Shown here: positions 16,110 through 24,148 of the stretch, piece by piece | Position numbering within the stretch: the stretch's first letter is position 1 | Layout of the letters: each line of letters opens with the position of its first letter | NCBI GenBank assembly: GCA_034664085.1 | Contig: JAXDII010000098.1 | Span: 1-64,000 of the forward strand | Length of the DNA: 64,000 bases | Source of the DNA: JACVRW01 sp034664085 | Lineage (GTDB): Bacteria; Actinomycetota; Thermoleophilia; Solirubrobacterales; Thermoleophilaceae | Direction of reading: 5' to 3' | The notes under the pieces: model-generated | Seen by the model: the letters and a program-made list of their open reading frames with translations, nothing else | What the model was told of the DNA's origin: nothing | The model's database searches: none | Made by a program: the position numbers and the translations under genes

Positions 16110-18533
16110 TCATCGCTCTGTGCCGACCTCCATCCGCGCTCCGTGCGGGGTGAGCGTGACTGTGCCGTCGCGGTCGGTGCGGAAGGTGCGGACGCCGGCC
16201 CGCTCCAGCGCGGCCAATGTGGACGGCGCCGGGTGGCCGTAGGTGTTGGCGCCGACCTCGATCGCGGCGACCTCGGGGTCGAGCCGATCGAGCGCCTCGG
16301 GCAGGCCGGGGTCCGAGCTGCCGTGGTGGGGCACCTTCATGGCCTCCACCTCGGGCAGGGCGAGCGCCAGCAGCGTGCCGCTCTCGGCGTCGGCCGACAG
16401 CAGCAGGTCGAAGTCGCCGGCGGTCACGACCGCGACCACCGCGCGGGGGTTCGGGTCTTCGGGCGCGGGCCCTGGCGGCCGCGGCGGGGGCGAAAGGACG
16501 CGGATGCGCAGCCGGTTTGCGGCCAGGCTCAGCGCGAGCGGCGCGGTTGCGGGAACTCGCCGGACGCCGCGTTCGGCAGCGGTGCGCAGCACATCGCGGT
16601 AGGCGGGATCTGGGGTGCCGTCGCCGCCGTCGAGCAGCAGGCCGACGTCGAAGCGGCGCAGCACCTCGGCCAGCCCCCCGTGGTGGTCGCGCGAGGCGTG
16701 GGTGGCGACCACCACCGCCAGCCGTCTGACGCCCGCCTTGCGCACGAGGCGGGCGACGCCGGCCTCCGGGGGGCCGCCGTCGAACAGGACCGCGGTGCCG
16801 TCGGGGTGCTGGATCAGGGTGGCGTCGCCCTGGCCCACGTCGAGGAAACGGACGGTGAGGACGGCGGGCGTTCGGGGCGTCCCGGGGACCCAGGCGGCGG
16901 CTGCGATCAATACGGCCGCGACGCCCGCGGCCAGTGCGCGGCGCCGGCCGCGCGACGCGCCCCGCCAGGCGGCGACCCAGCCGGTCATTCGCGGCCCGAG
17001 CGGCTTGGCCGCGCGGCGGGCCGCCAGCACGCCGGCGGCCATCGCGGCATACGCGCCCGCCACGGCCTGGGGCGACCCGAGCGGGACGGCGAGCTGTCCG
17101 CCGGGCATGTCGGCGGCGCGGGCGGCGAGGCCGCCGAGGTACGAGACCGGCGCGGAGGCGAGGGCGCCGACCGCCTCGGCGGCGGCAAGGCCCGGGGCTG
17201 ACAGCTGGCCGAGCGCGATCTTGACCATGCCGAGCCACATGGCCGGGGCGACCGCCGGCAGCGAGAGCAGGTTGGCCGGCAGTCCCGCGAGCGGCACGGA
17301 TCCGAAGTGGTGGGCGAGCAGCGGCGCGGTCGCGAGCGTGGCGGCCACGGTGATGGCGATACCGTCGGCGAGGCCGTGGAGGAGCGCGGCACGCACGCGC
17401 CCGGGCGGCGCGGCGATCAGCTCGTCCGCCGCGGTGCGCAGCAGGCGCTGGAGCGGCAGGCCGAGCGTCAGGATGCCGGCCACGGCGGCGAAGGACAGCT
17501 GCCAGCCGGGGTCCGCCCAAGCGCGCGGGTTCCAGGCCAGCGTGACCGTGGCGGCAAGCAGCAAGGCGTACCCGCGCGAGGCCGGGCGCGACGCCGCCAT
17601 CGCGGCGATCCCGGCGAGCCCCATCACCCCGGCCCGCTGGAGCGAGGGCCCGGCCCCGGCGAGCGGCACGTAGACGGCGATCAAAGCGGCGAGAGCGACG
17701 AAGCGGGTGCGCAGCCCGAGCCGAGCCAGCATCAGCAGCGGAAGCGCGAGCGCCGCGAGCAGCATCACGTTCTGGCCGCTCACGGCGAGCAGGTGCGCGA
17801 GCCCCGCATCGCGCCAGTCCGCACGGCTGGCCGCGTCGATCTGCTCGTCCTGGCCGAGCACCATCCCGCGCAGCAGCGCCGCCTCGCCGGGCGCCATGCC
17901 GGCACCCACCGCGCGCTCGGCGCGCTCGCGCATGCCGTCGAGGCTGCCGGCCAGCCCGCCGCGCCTGTTGCCGGTCGGGTGCGCCCGCTCGAGCAGGAGC
18001 TCGGCGGCGACCCCGCGCCGGCGCAGGTGCGCGTCGAAGTCGAAACCGGACGGCGGAGCGCGGGAGCCGGGTCTCAGGGTGCCGAGGCGACCCTCGAGCT
18101 CGACCTCTTCCCCGACGCTCAGCGAGCGGGGCAGTGGCGCCCAGCGCGCGGCGCGCACGAGCAGCCGGGCCCCGCGGAGCGGCCCGCCGGTGACCCCGGC
18201 CTCGGCGGTCGCCCCGAACGCGTTCGGTCGCGCGGGCGTGAGCAGCTCGGCATGGAGCTCGACCCGCGCGCCATCGCGGATCCGCTGGGCGGGCGCGTCG
18301 AGCGCTTCGAGGCGCATGCCGCCCGCGGCCGCGCCGGCCAGGACCAGCGCCGCGGCCAGGGCGCCGAGCGGCGCGGCGCGCACGGCGGCTAGGCCGCCCG
18401 CGAGCAGCCAGGCAACGGCGATGGCCATGGCCGGCTCGGAGTCCGCCAGGGCTAGGCCGCCCGCCAGTGCGGCCATGCCGACGTGCCAGGGGCGCGCGCG
18501 GAGGAGGGCGAGTGTGGCGGGTGGCCCGCTCAC
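16110..18533 (-). CDS. comEC: DNA uptake channel ComEC/Rec2 with metallo-hydrolase domain
   Basis: Moves single-stranded DNA across the membrane in natural transformation. 807 aa: N-terminal membrane segments, DUF4131-like OB region (about 60-160), competence domain with helices (about 210-530, containing HLLAVSGQNVMLLA) and a C-terminal metallo-beta-lactamase domain (about 560-800). The MBL zinc motif reads HASRDHHGG near residue 610, so the second His of H-x-H-x-D-H is Ser, as in some other ComEC proteins. GTG start overlaps the comEA stop (GTGA). No pilus genes are in this window. Confidence 0.95.
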   Translation of the reverse strand: MSGPPATLALLRARPWHVGMAALAGGLALADSEPAMAIAVAWLLAGGLAAVRAAPLGALAAALVLAGAAAGGMRLEALDAPAQRIRDGARVELHAELLTPARPNAFGATAEAGVTGGPLRGARLLVRAARWAPLPRSLSVGEEVELEGRLGTLRPGSRAPPSGFDFDAHLRRRGVAAELLLERAHPTGNRRGGLAGSLDGMRERAERAVGAGMAPGEAALLRGMVLGQDEQIDAASRADWRDAGLAHLLAVSGQNVMLLAALALPLLMLARLGLRTRFVALAALIAVYVPLAGAGPSLQRAGVMGLAGIAAMAASRPASRGYALLLAATVTLAWNPRAWADPGWQLSFAAVAGILTLGLPLQRLLRTAADELIAAPPGRVRAALLHGLADGIAITVAATLATAPLLAHHFGSVPLAGLPANLLSLPAVAPAMWLGMVKIALGQLSAPGLAAAEAVGALASAPVSYLGGLAARAADMPGGQLAVPLGSPQAVAGAYAAMAAGVLAARRAAKPLGPRMTGWVAAWRGASRGRRRALAAGVAAVLIAAAAWVPGTPRTPAVLTVRFLDVGQGDATLIQHPDGTAVLFDGGPPEAGVARLVRKAGVRRLAVVVATHASRDHHGGLAEVLRRFDVGLLLDGGDGTPDPAYRDVLRTAAERGVRRVPATAPLALSLAANRLRIRVLSPPPRPPGPAPEDPNPRAVVAVVTAGDFDLLLSADAESGTLLALALPEVEAMKVPHHGSSDPGLPEALDRLDPEVAAIEVGANTYGHPAPSTLAALERAGVRTFRTDRDGTVTLTPHGARMEVGTER

Positions 18534-19144
18534 GGTCCCAGCGCCTCGCGCAGCGTCTCGAAGCGCTTCTCTCCGATCCCCTCCACCTCTCTCAGCTCCT
18601 GGAGCGACCGGAAGCCGCCGTGCTCGGTGCGGTATTCGACGATGCGCCCCGCGAGCGTCGGTCCGATCCCGTCCACCTCGTCCAGCTGGTCGGGCGTTGC
18701 GGTGCCCAGGCTCGGCTTGGGCGCGCCGGCCGTTCCCGGTGGCGTGGCGGCGCCGGCGGCGGCAGCGGCTGCCCCGCGCAGGGGGACCACGACCTGCTGT
18801 CCGTCCTCCAGGCGGGCGGCCAAGTTCACACCGCTGAGGTCCGCCCTGCGCCCCGGTCCGCCCGCCCGTTCCACCGCGAACGCCACGCGCGCGCCGTCCG
18901 GCACGCGCACCAGGCCGGGGTGGTGCACGGCTCCGGCGACGTGGACGTAGATGCCCGGGGCGTCGGCGCCCTCGGGGCGGCGTTCGCCGCCCGCGGCAGC
19001 GGCCGGTGAGCGGTCGATCTGCACGGGAGCGGCGGGGCCGCCGTCGCCGCCCGAGCCGGTCAGGCGCAGCACCGCCAGCGTCGCCAATACGGCGGCCACG
19101 ATCCAGATCAGAACAGTCCCGCGTGATCCGTCCGAGATGGGCAC
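18530..19144 (-). CDS. comEA: Competence DNA receptor ComEA
   Basis: Membrane-anchored DNA-binding protein that passes DNA to ComEC. 204 aa: N-terminal anchor helix (about residues 10-30, VLIWIVAAVLATLAVLRL), a linker, a SLBB-type segment (GIYVHVAGAVHHPGLVRVPDG) and a C-terminal pair of helix-hairpin-helix motifs (ATPDQLDEVDGIGPTLAGRI and LQELREVEGIGEKRFETLRE). GTG start at 19144. A 17-base inverted repeat lies 27 bases upstream. Confidence 0.96.
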   Translation of the reverse strand: MPISDGSRGTVLIWIVAAVLATLAVLRLTGSGGDGGPAAPVQIDRSPAAAAGGERRPEGADAPGIYVHVAGAVHHPGLVRVPDGARVAFAVERAGGPGRRADLSGVNLAARLEDGQQVVVPLRGAAAAAAGAATPPGTAGAPKPSLGTATPDQLDEVDGIGPTLAGRIVEYRTEHGGFRSLQELREVEGIGEKRFETLREALGP

Positions 19145-19170
19145 GCGGCGAAGCTAGAGGGCGGCGACCG

Positions 19171-19187
19171 ACACGTGGGTCACGTGT
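19171..19187. promoter_or_regulatory. Inverted repeat upstream of comEA
   Basis: ACACGTG-ggt-CACGTGT, perfect 7-bp arms, centred about 35 bases before the comEA GTG. A second, AT-rich imperfect repeat (ACATC-tattt-GATGT, 19249-19263) lies further upstream. Either could bind a regulator of the com genes; no known consensus was matched. Confidence 0.4.
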
Positions 19188-19263
19188 GTGACAAGGGAGC
19201 TACATGAAGCTCACAACCGGCCGACCGCCTTGTCGAGTGGCGTATTCGACATCTATTTGATGT

Positions 19264-19399
19264 TCAAAATGCACCTCGGCGAGGTGGGCGGAGCGCAGCG
19301 GAGCGGCGGCGCGGCGGCAAAGCGGAGCGGGGGCAAGGCGGCGCGGCGGGCCGGGCGAGGGCGGGGCAAGCGCGGCGCCAACGCAAGCGGAGCGCCCCC
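19264..19399 (-). other. Strand-skewed C-rich tract after acylphosphatase gene
   Basis: On the minus strand this non-coding stretch is rich in C and poor in A, with repeated CGCTCCGC-like units; on the plus strand it is G-rich (gcggagcg several times). It directly follows the acylphosphatase stop. C-rich, weakly structured RNA here would suit Rho-dependent termination; no intrinsic terminator is seen. Confidence 0.35.
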
Positions 19400-19675
19400 C
19401 TACCGCACCTCGAACCCGGTGAGCCCCTCCGGCGGCTCCTTCCACGTCTCCACCCGCTCCACGGACGCTCCGCTCGGCCCGCGGGAGCAGAAGCCGATCA
19501 GGGCATCGACCGCGTCGCCGGGGCCCTCGAAGACGGCCTCGACCGCCCCGTCGGGGCGGTTGCTCACCCACCCGGACACGCCGCGGGAGTCCGCCTGGCG
19601 GCGCGTGCTGTCGCGGAAGAAGACCCCCTGCACGCGTCCGTGGATCGCCACGCGGCGACGTACGGGCTGGCTCAT
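19400..19675 (-). CDS. acyP: Acylphosphatase
   Basis: Hydrolyses acyl phosphates. 91 aa, standard size. The conserved phosphate loop GRVQGVFFRDSTRRQA (catalytic Arg in VFFR) and the catalytic Asn in GWVSNRPDGAVEAVFEG are both present. ATG start at 19675. Divergent from the DDAH-like gene, 41 bases between starts. Confidence 0.95.
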   Translation of the reverse strand: MSQPVRRRVAIHGRVQGVFFRDSTRRQADSRGVSGWVSNRPDGAVEAVFEGPGDAVDALIGFCSRGPSGASVERVETWKEPPEGLTGFEVR

Positions 19676-19716
19676 ACTCTCTCGAGGCCGTTCACGACGA
19701 AAGGCGATTACCCACG

Positions 19717-20601
19717 ATGGAAGCGACGACGCGCGCCGAACCTGCCTGGGGCGTCGACTCCGAGTATGGACGCCTGCTCGACGTCCTGCTCTGTCCCCCG
19801 GACCACTTCCGCTGGCTCCCCACGAGCGCCATCTCGCGCGCCACGCTCGACTCCGGCCTCGTCTTCGACCACGGCCAGGCGATGCGCCAGCACGCCGAGA
19901 TGGTCTCGGTCTACGAGGCGGAGGGCGTCACGGTGCACTTCCTCGAGCCCGAGCCGGCGTTGCCCTACCAGGTGTTCGCCCGCGACTCGAGCATCAACGT
20001 CCCCGCCGGCCCGATCGTCACGCAGTGCGCCCAGTGGTGGCGCCGCGGCGAGTACGCGCCCGTGATCCGCTTCTATCAGGAGCAGGGGATCCCGATCAGC
20101 GACATGGTCACCGCCGGCTCGCTCGAGGGCGGCGACTTCATGATCGTCGAGCCCGGCGTGGCGGCGATCGGCACCGGTGAGGAGCGCACCCAGGAGCAGG
20201 CGGCCCGGCAGCTCGCACAATGGCTCGAGCGGGACGGCTGGGAGGTCCGCGTCGAGCGCATCCCGCCCCACTTCCTGCACATCGACGTGCTCGCCTGCAT
20301 GCTCGGCGAGAAGCTCGCGGCCGTGTGCGTGGAGCAGGCCTCGAACGGCTTCGTCGCCTGGCTGAAGGAGAAGGGCGTGGAGATCGTCCCGGTGACGCTC
20401 GAGGCCGCGCTCAAGCTGGGCGTGAACGGCGTCTGCCTCGGCGGCGACCGCGTCCTCTCCACGGCGGAGTCCAGCGACCTGAACGCGCGCCTGCGCGCGC
20501 TCGGCCTGACCGTCCACGACCCCGAGCTGTCCGCCTTCACGCTCGGCGGCGGCGGGGCCCACTGCCTGATGCAGGCGATCCGTCGCGAGCGCGTCGCCTA
20601 G
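19717..20601 (+). CDS. Dimethylarginine dimethylaminohydrolase-like guanidino hydrolase
   Basis: Member of the guanidine-modifying superfamily (DDAH, arginine deiminase, amidinotransferase). 294 aa. Substrate-binding ARDSS (88-92), SLEGGDF (135-141), catalytic His in HIDVLACML (188) and nucleophilic Cys283 in GGGGAHCLMQ are all visible. Likely reaction: conversion of a guanidino group (arginine or methylarginine) to a ureido product. The next gene starts at the very next base, so the M20 enzyme probably acts in the same pathway. Exact substrate uncertain. Confidence 0.9.
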   Translation: MEATTRAEPAWGVDSEYGRLLDVLLCPPDHFRWLPTSAISRATLDSGLVFDHGQAMRQHAEMVSVYEAEGVTVHFLEPEPALPYQVFARDSSINVPAGPIVTQCAQWWRRGEYAPVIRFYQEQGIPISDMVTAGSLEGGDFMIVEPGVAAIGTGEERTQEQAARQLAQWLERDGWEVRVERIPPHFLHIDVLACMLGEKLAAVCVEQASNGFVAWLKEKGVEIVPVTLEAALKLGVNGVCLGGDRVLSTAESSDLNARLRALGLTVHDPELSAFTLGGGGAHCLMQAIRRERVA

Positions 20602-21798
20602 ATGCCGGTCGACGCGCGCCGCGCGATCGCCGACCTGCGCGAGCTGGACCGCCTGACCGGCGGCCCGGACGGCGCCCGCCGCGTCTGCTGGACCAGCGAG
20701 TGGGAGCAGGCGCGCGCCTTCCTGCGCGAGCGGATCGACAACATCGAAGGCGTCACCGCCGACCAGGACGAGGCGGGAAACCTGTGGGCCACCCTGCCGG
20801 GTGACCGGCCCGGGACGGTCGCGGTCGGCTCGCACATCGACTCGGTGCCGAACGGGGGCTGGCTGGACGGCGCGCTCGGGGTGATGGCCGGCCTGGAGGT
20901 GCTGCGCGCGGCGGCCGGGGAGAGCGACCGCCACACGCTCGCGCTGGTGGACTTCGCCGACGAGGAGGGCGCCCGCTTCGGCCGCAGCCTGTTCGGCAGC
21001 TCCGCCGTCTCGGGCACGCTCGACCCAGACGAGCTGGGGAGCCTCACCGACGCCGACGGCCGGCCGATCGGCGAGGTGCTGGCCGCCTGCGGAATCGACC
21101 TGGCCACAGCCCCGAACGCGGCCCGCCGGCGCGAGGGCCTGCTCGCCTACCTCGAGCTGCACATCGAGCAGGGGCCCGTGCTCGAGCGCGAGAATGTGCC
21201 CGCCGCCGCCGTGAGCGGCACGTTCGGCGTCGAGCGCCTGCGGCTGGACTTCACGGGCCAGGCCTCGCATGCGGGAACCACCCCGATGGACATGCGGCGC
21301 GACGCCGGCCTGGCCGCCGCGCGCACCGCGATCGCGGTGGAGCAGATCGCCTGCCGCCACGGCGGCGTCGGCACCACCGGGGCGCTGCGCCTGGAGCCCG
21401 GCATCCCCACGGCGGTCCCCGGCCGGGCAGAGCTGACGGTCGACCTGCGCCACGCCGAGGCGGCCCCGCTGGCCGCGATGGCGACGGAAACCCGGTCCGC
21501 GGCGGCCGACTCGGGCTGCGCCGTCACCGAAAGCCCGATCTGGCGGATCGAGCCGATCGCCTTCGACGAGCGCCTGGTCGCGGCTGCCGCAGAGGAGGCC
21601 GGCACCGGGCGGGTGCTCGCCAGCGGCGCGCTGCACGACGCCGCCGAGATGGCCCGCCACGTGCCAGCCGCGATGGTCTTCGCGCCGTCGAAGAACGGCA
21701 TCAGCCACGCCAAGGAGGAGGACACGGCCGAGCCGGACCTCGAACGGGCGATCGACGCCTTCGGGCGGCTGGCCCTGCGCGTGGCGAGCGGCGGCTAG
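20602..21798 (+). CDS. M20 amidohydrolase of the hydantoinase/carbamoylase family
   Basis: 398-aa zinc-dependent amidohydrolase. Metal ligands lie in GSHIDSVPNGGWLDGALGV (H78, D89) and FADEEGARFGRS (E121/E122), then LHIEQGPVLE, the dimerisation insert, and a C-terminal SGALHDAAEMARHVPAAM segment. Closest relatives act on N-carbamoyl amino acids or allantoate. Its ATG directly follows the TAG of the DDAH-like gene with no gap, which hints that it hydrolyses the ureido (carbamoyl) product. The stop shares CTAG with the convergent decarboxylase. Confidence 0.9.
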   Translation: MPVDARRAIADLRELDRLTGGPDGARRVCWTSEWEQARAFLRERIDNIEGVTADQDEAGNLWATLPGDRPGTVAVGSHIDSVPNGGWLDGALGVMAGLEVLRAAAGESDRHTLALVDFADEEGARFGRSLFGSSAVSGTLDPDELGSLTDADGRPIGEVLAACGIDLATAPNAARRREGLLAYLELHIEQGPVLERENVPAAAVSGTFGVERLRLDFTGQASHAGTTPMDMRRDAGLAAARTAIAVEQIACRHGGVGTTGALRLEPGIPTAVPGRAELTVDLRHAEAAPLAAMATETRSAAADSGCAVTESPIWRIEPIAFDERLVAAAAEEAGTGRVLASGALHDAAEMARHVPAAMVFAPSKNGISHAKEEDTAEPDLERAIDAFGRLALRVASGG

Positions 21799-23240
21799 CG
21801 CTCGACGGCCACGCGCAGCGTGCGCAGCGCGCGGTCGCTCGCCCCGCGCAGCGAGCCGCCGTGGTCGAGCGCCTGCTGGATGTAGTCCAGCGTCTCCGTG
21901 GTCAGCCGCTCGCCGGGCAGCACGTTGGGGATGCCCGGCGGGTACGCGGCGAGCGACTCCGCGGCCACCCGCCCCACCGCCTCGCGCACGGGCACGACCT
22001 CCTGCGGGCCGAGGAACGCGTCGCGCGGGCTCATGGCGAGCTCGCCCCAGGGCGGCGGCGGCGCGAACTCCTCGGCTCGGGGATCGCGCTCGCCGGCACT
22101 CAGGAACTCGACGGCGCGCCGCAGCGAGCCGACCAGCCGCTCGCCGGCCGCGCTCACCTCCTCCCCCATCCCGAACACCGCGACCATCACGTTCTCGCCG
22201 GCAAGCTCCACGTGCACGTCGTCGCGCTCGCGCAGCAGGCGCGCCAGCTCGTAGCCGCTGGTCTGCGTGCCGCGGACGTCGATGGCCATGCGCAGCGGGT
22301 CGTAGGCGAACACGCCCGCTGCGCCGACGAGCCGCTCGTCGAGCACGTCCAGCCCGGGCACGGCGCGCACTGCCGCGCGCGTCTCCGCGAGCCCGCGCAG
22401 CGTCTCGGCGAGCAGCGCCTGGCCATCGACCGCGGCGGCGCGCCGCGCCGTGTCGAGCGACGCCGACAGCAGCGCGTTGGGGCTGGTGGACTCGACCAGC
22501 GTCACGCAGCGGTCGACGACGTCGGCGTCGATCAGGCCGCCGTGGCCGAGGTGCACCATCGCCGACTGGGTCAGGCTGCCCACGATCTTGTGGATGCTCG
22601 AGATGACGAGGTCGGCGCCGAGCGACAGCGCGTGGGCCGGCAGGTCGTCGTTGAACGCGAGGTGGGCGCCCCACGCCTCGTCGACGATCAGCGGCACCCC
22701 GCGGCCGTGGGCCACCTCCGCCAGGGCGGCGACGTCGGCCACCGCGCCGAAGTAGGTGGGCGACACGATCGCCGCGCCGACCGCGTCCGGTGTGGCGGCC
22801 AGCGCGCCGTCGAGCGTCTCGGGCGTGAGGCAGTGGGCGATGTGCAGGTCGGGGTCCAGCTCGGGCGCGGCGAAGGTGGGCCGCAGCCCCGACAGGACGA
22901 GGGCGTCGATCGTGCTCGAGTGGGCGTTGCGCTGCAGCACCACCTCTTCGCCCGCGTGGGCGAGCGCCAGCAGGGCGACGTGGTTGCCCTGCGAGGCGCC
23001 GTTCACGAGGAACCAGGTGCGCTGCGCGCCCCACGCCTCGGCGGCCAGCCGCTGGGCCTCCTCGAAGGGGCTCGGGTCGAGGCCGACGTCGATGCCCCAC
23101 ATCAGCGCCGGGATGTCGAGCGCGAGCGCCTGCTCGCCGAGCGCGTCCAGCAGACGCGGGTCGGCCCCCGCCCCGCCCTTGTGCCCCGGCACGTGCAGCC
23201 GCCCCGGGTTGCGCTCGGCGAAGGCGCGCAGCGCGTCCAG
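21795..23240 (-). CDS. PLP-dependent Orn/Lys/Arg decarboxylase-family protein
   Basis: Fold-type I PLP enzyme of the major Orn/Lys/Arg decarboxylase domain (arginine or lysine decarboxylase type). PGHKGG near the N-terminus, VDEAWGAHLAF (PLP-pyridine Asp) and SIHKIVGSLTQ (Schiff-base Lys) are present; the C-terminal domain with AAYPPGIPNVLPGER closes the protein. The conserved start of the family (TPYLDALRAF) lies upstream of the first GTG (23192), but no ATG, GTG or TTG precedes it back to the LOG-gene stop. I place the start tentatively at CTG 23240; ATC at 23267 is another option. Substrate unknown. Confidence 0.87.
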   Translation of the reverse strand: MDALRAFAERNPGRLHVPGHKGGAGADPRLLDALGEQALALDIPALMWGIDVGLDPSPFEEAQRLAAEAWGAQRTWFLVNGASQGNHVALLALAHAGEEVVLQRNAHSSTIDALVLSGLRPTFAAPELDPDLHIAHCLTPETLDGALAATPDAVGAAIVSPTYFGAVADVAALAEVAHGRGVPLIVDEAWGAHLAFNDDLPAHALSLGADLVISSIHKIVGSLTQSAMVHLGHGGLIDADVVDRCVTLVESTSPNALLSASLDTARRAAAVDGQALLAETLRGLAETRAAVRAVPGLDVLDERLVGAAGVFAYDPLRMAIDVRGTQTSGYELARLLRERDDVHVELAGENVMVAVFGMGEEVSAAGERLVGSLRRAVEFLSAGERDPRAEEFAPPPPWGELAMSPRDAFLGPQEVVPVREAVGRVAAESLAAYPPGIPNVLPGERLTTETLDYIQQALDHGGSLRGASDRALRTLRVAVER

Positions 23241-23279
23241 ATAGGGGGTGTCGGACTGTGAGGCGATGCGCGGGCGAGT

Positions 23280-23717
23280 CTAGGACAGGGCCGCCGCGAC
23301 GGCCGCTTCGGGCGTGTCCGCCGGCTCCACTCCCTCTATGCCCCAGGTGCCGAGCCCGATCACGCGCTTGTCCCCCTTCAGCGCGAGCGCGATCTCGGAC
23401 AGCGTGCCGTAGCCGCCGCCGACGGCGATCAGAACGTCCGCCGCCCGCACGACGAGCGCGTTGCGGGCCTCCCCGAGTCCGGTGGCAAGGGCGACGTCGA
23501 CGTACGGGTTGGCGTCCGCTCGGTCGTGTCCCGGCAGGATCCCGACCGTGGTGCCCCCGGCCTGCTTCGCACCACGGCACGCGGCCTCCATCACCCCGCC
23601 GAGCCCGCCGCACACCACCACTGCGCCGCGCGCGGCGGCCAGGCGCCCGACCTCTTCGGCGACCGCCGCCTGTTCCTGCGAGCCCTCGCCGGGGCCGACA
23701 ATCGCTACGTAGGTCAG
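23280..23717 (-). CDS. LOG/TIGR00725-family Rossmann protein
   Basis: 145 aa if begun at CTG 23717. That start includes the glycine-rich nucleotide-binding segment TYVAIVGPGEGSQEQ, which a later GTG (23621) would lose. Other motifs: VCGGLGGVMEAACRGA and VGGGYGTLSEIALAL, close to the PGGxGT motif of cytokinin-activating LOG phosphoribohydrolases. TIGR00725 members are mostly uncharacterised; a nucleotide-handling role is inferred. The CTG overlaps the stop of the upstream membrane gene (CTGA). Its own TAG is in frame with the start of the decarboxylase homology. Confidence 0.85.
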   Translation of the reverse strand: MTYVAIVGPGEGSQEQAAVAEEVGRLAAARGAVVVCGGLGGVMEAACRGAKQAGGTTVGILPGHDRADANPYVDVALATGLGEARNALVVRAADVLIAVGGGYGTLSEIALALKGDKRVIGLGTWGIEGVEPADTPEAAVAAALS

Positions 23718-24148
23718 GGGCCCTCGGGCCGCCGCCGGGCCTCGACCGCGAGCGAGATCCGGGCGTAGCCCAGTACGGCGCCGGCCACCATCAGCGCGGC
23801 ACCCGCCAGCGCCAGCCAGATGCCGATCTCCTTGCCGGGCCCGCCGACACCGGCGGCCGCGGGCGGATGGTTGAGGATCTGGGTGACCACCACCACGACC
23901 GTGAAGATCGCCACCGCGAGGGACCGCGCCGGCGAGATCGCCGGGCGGATCAGGCCGAGGCCGCCGACCAGCGAGGCGATCGCGATCAGCGCCATCACGA
24001 CGAGCAACAGGTCGATGAACTCGAACACGGTGAAGCCCGTGAGCCCCTCGTACCAGTCGAGGAACAGGCTCACGATCAGGAGGACCGCGCCGACCGAGGC
24101 AACCAGGGGCCCGACAGGCACCTGTCCGGGTCTCGGCTCGACGCTCAC
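23714..24148 (-). CDS. Four-helix membrane protein of unknown function
   Basis: 144 aa, GTG start at 24148 overlapping the leuS stop as GTGA. Four hydrophobic segments (about residues 13-34, 44-68, 78-95, 112-135) with short loops and basic C-terminus (EARRRPEGP). No domain recognised; a DUF-type small membrane protein. Translational coupling to leuS on one side and to the LOG-family gene on the other is suggested by the overlaps. Confidence 0.8.
   Translation of the reverse strand: MSVEPRPGQVPVGPLVASVGAVLLIVSLFLDWYEGLTGFTVFEFIDLLLVVMALIAIASLVGGLGLIRPAISPARSLAVAIFTVVVVVTQILNHPPAAAGVGGPGKEIGIWLALAGAALMVAGAVLGYARISLAVEARRRPEGP

Noticed and set aside
16690..16715. ComEC metallo-hydrolase domain as inactive because its second His is Ser
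   Set aside because: Other ComEC proteins also vary at this position and the remaining motif (HASRDHHGG) is kept; not enough to call it dead.
19708..23613. 1301-codon open frame on the minus strand
   Set aside because: It runs across two plus-strand genes and is out of frame with the decarboxylase and LOG genes; a by-product of high GC.
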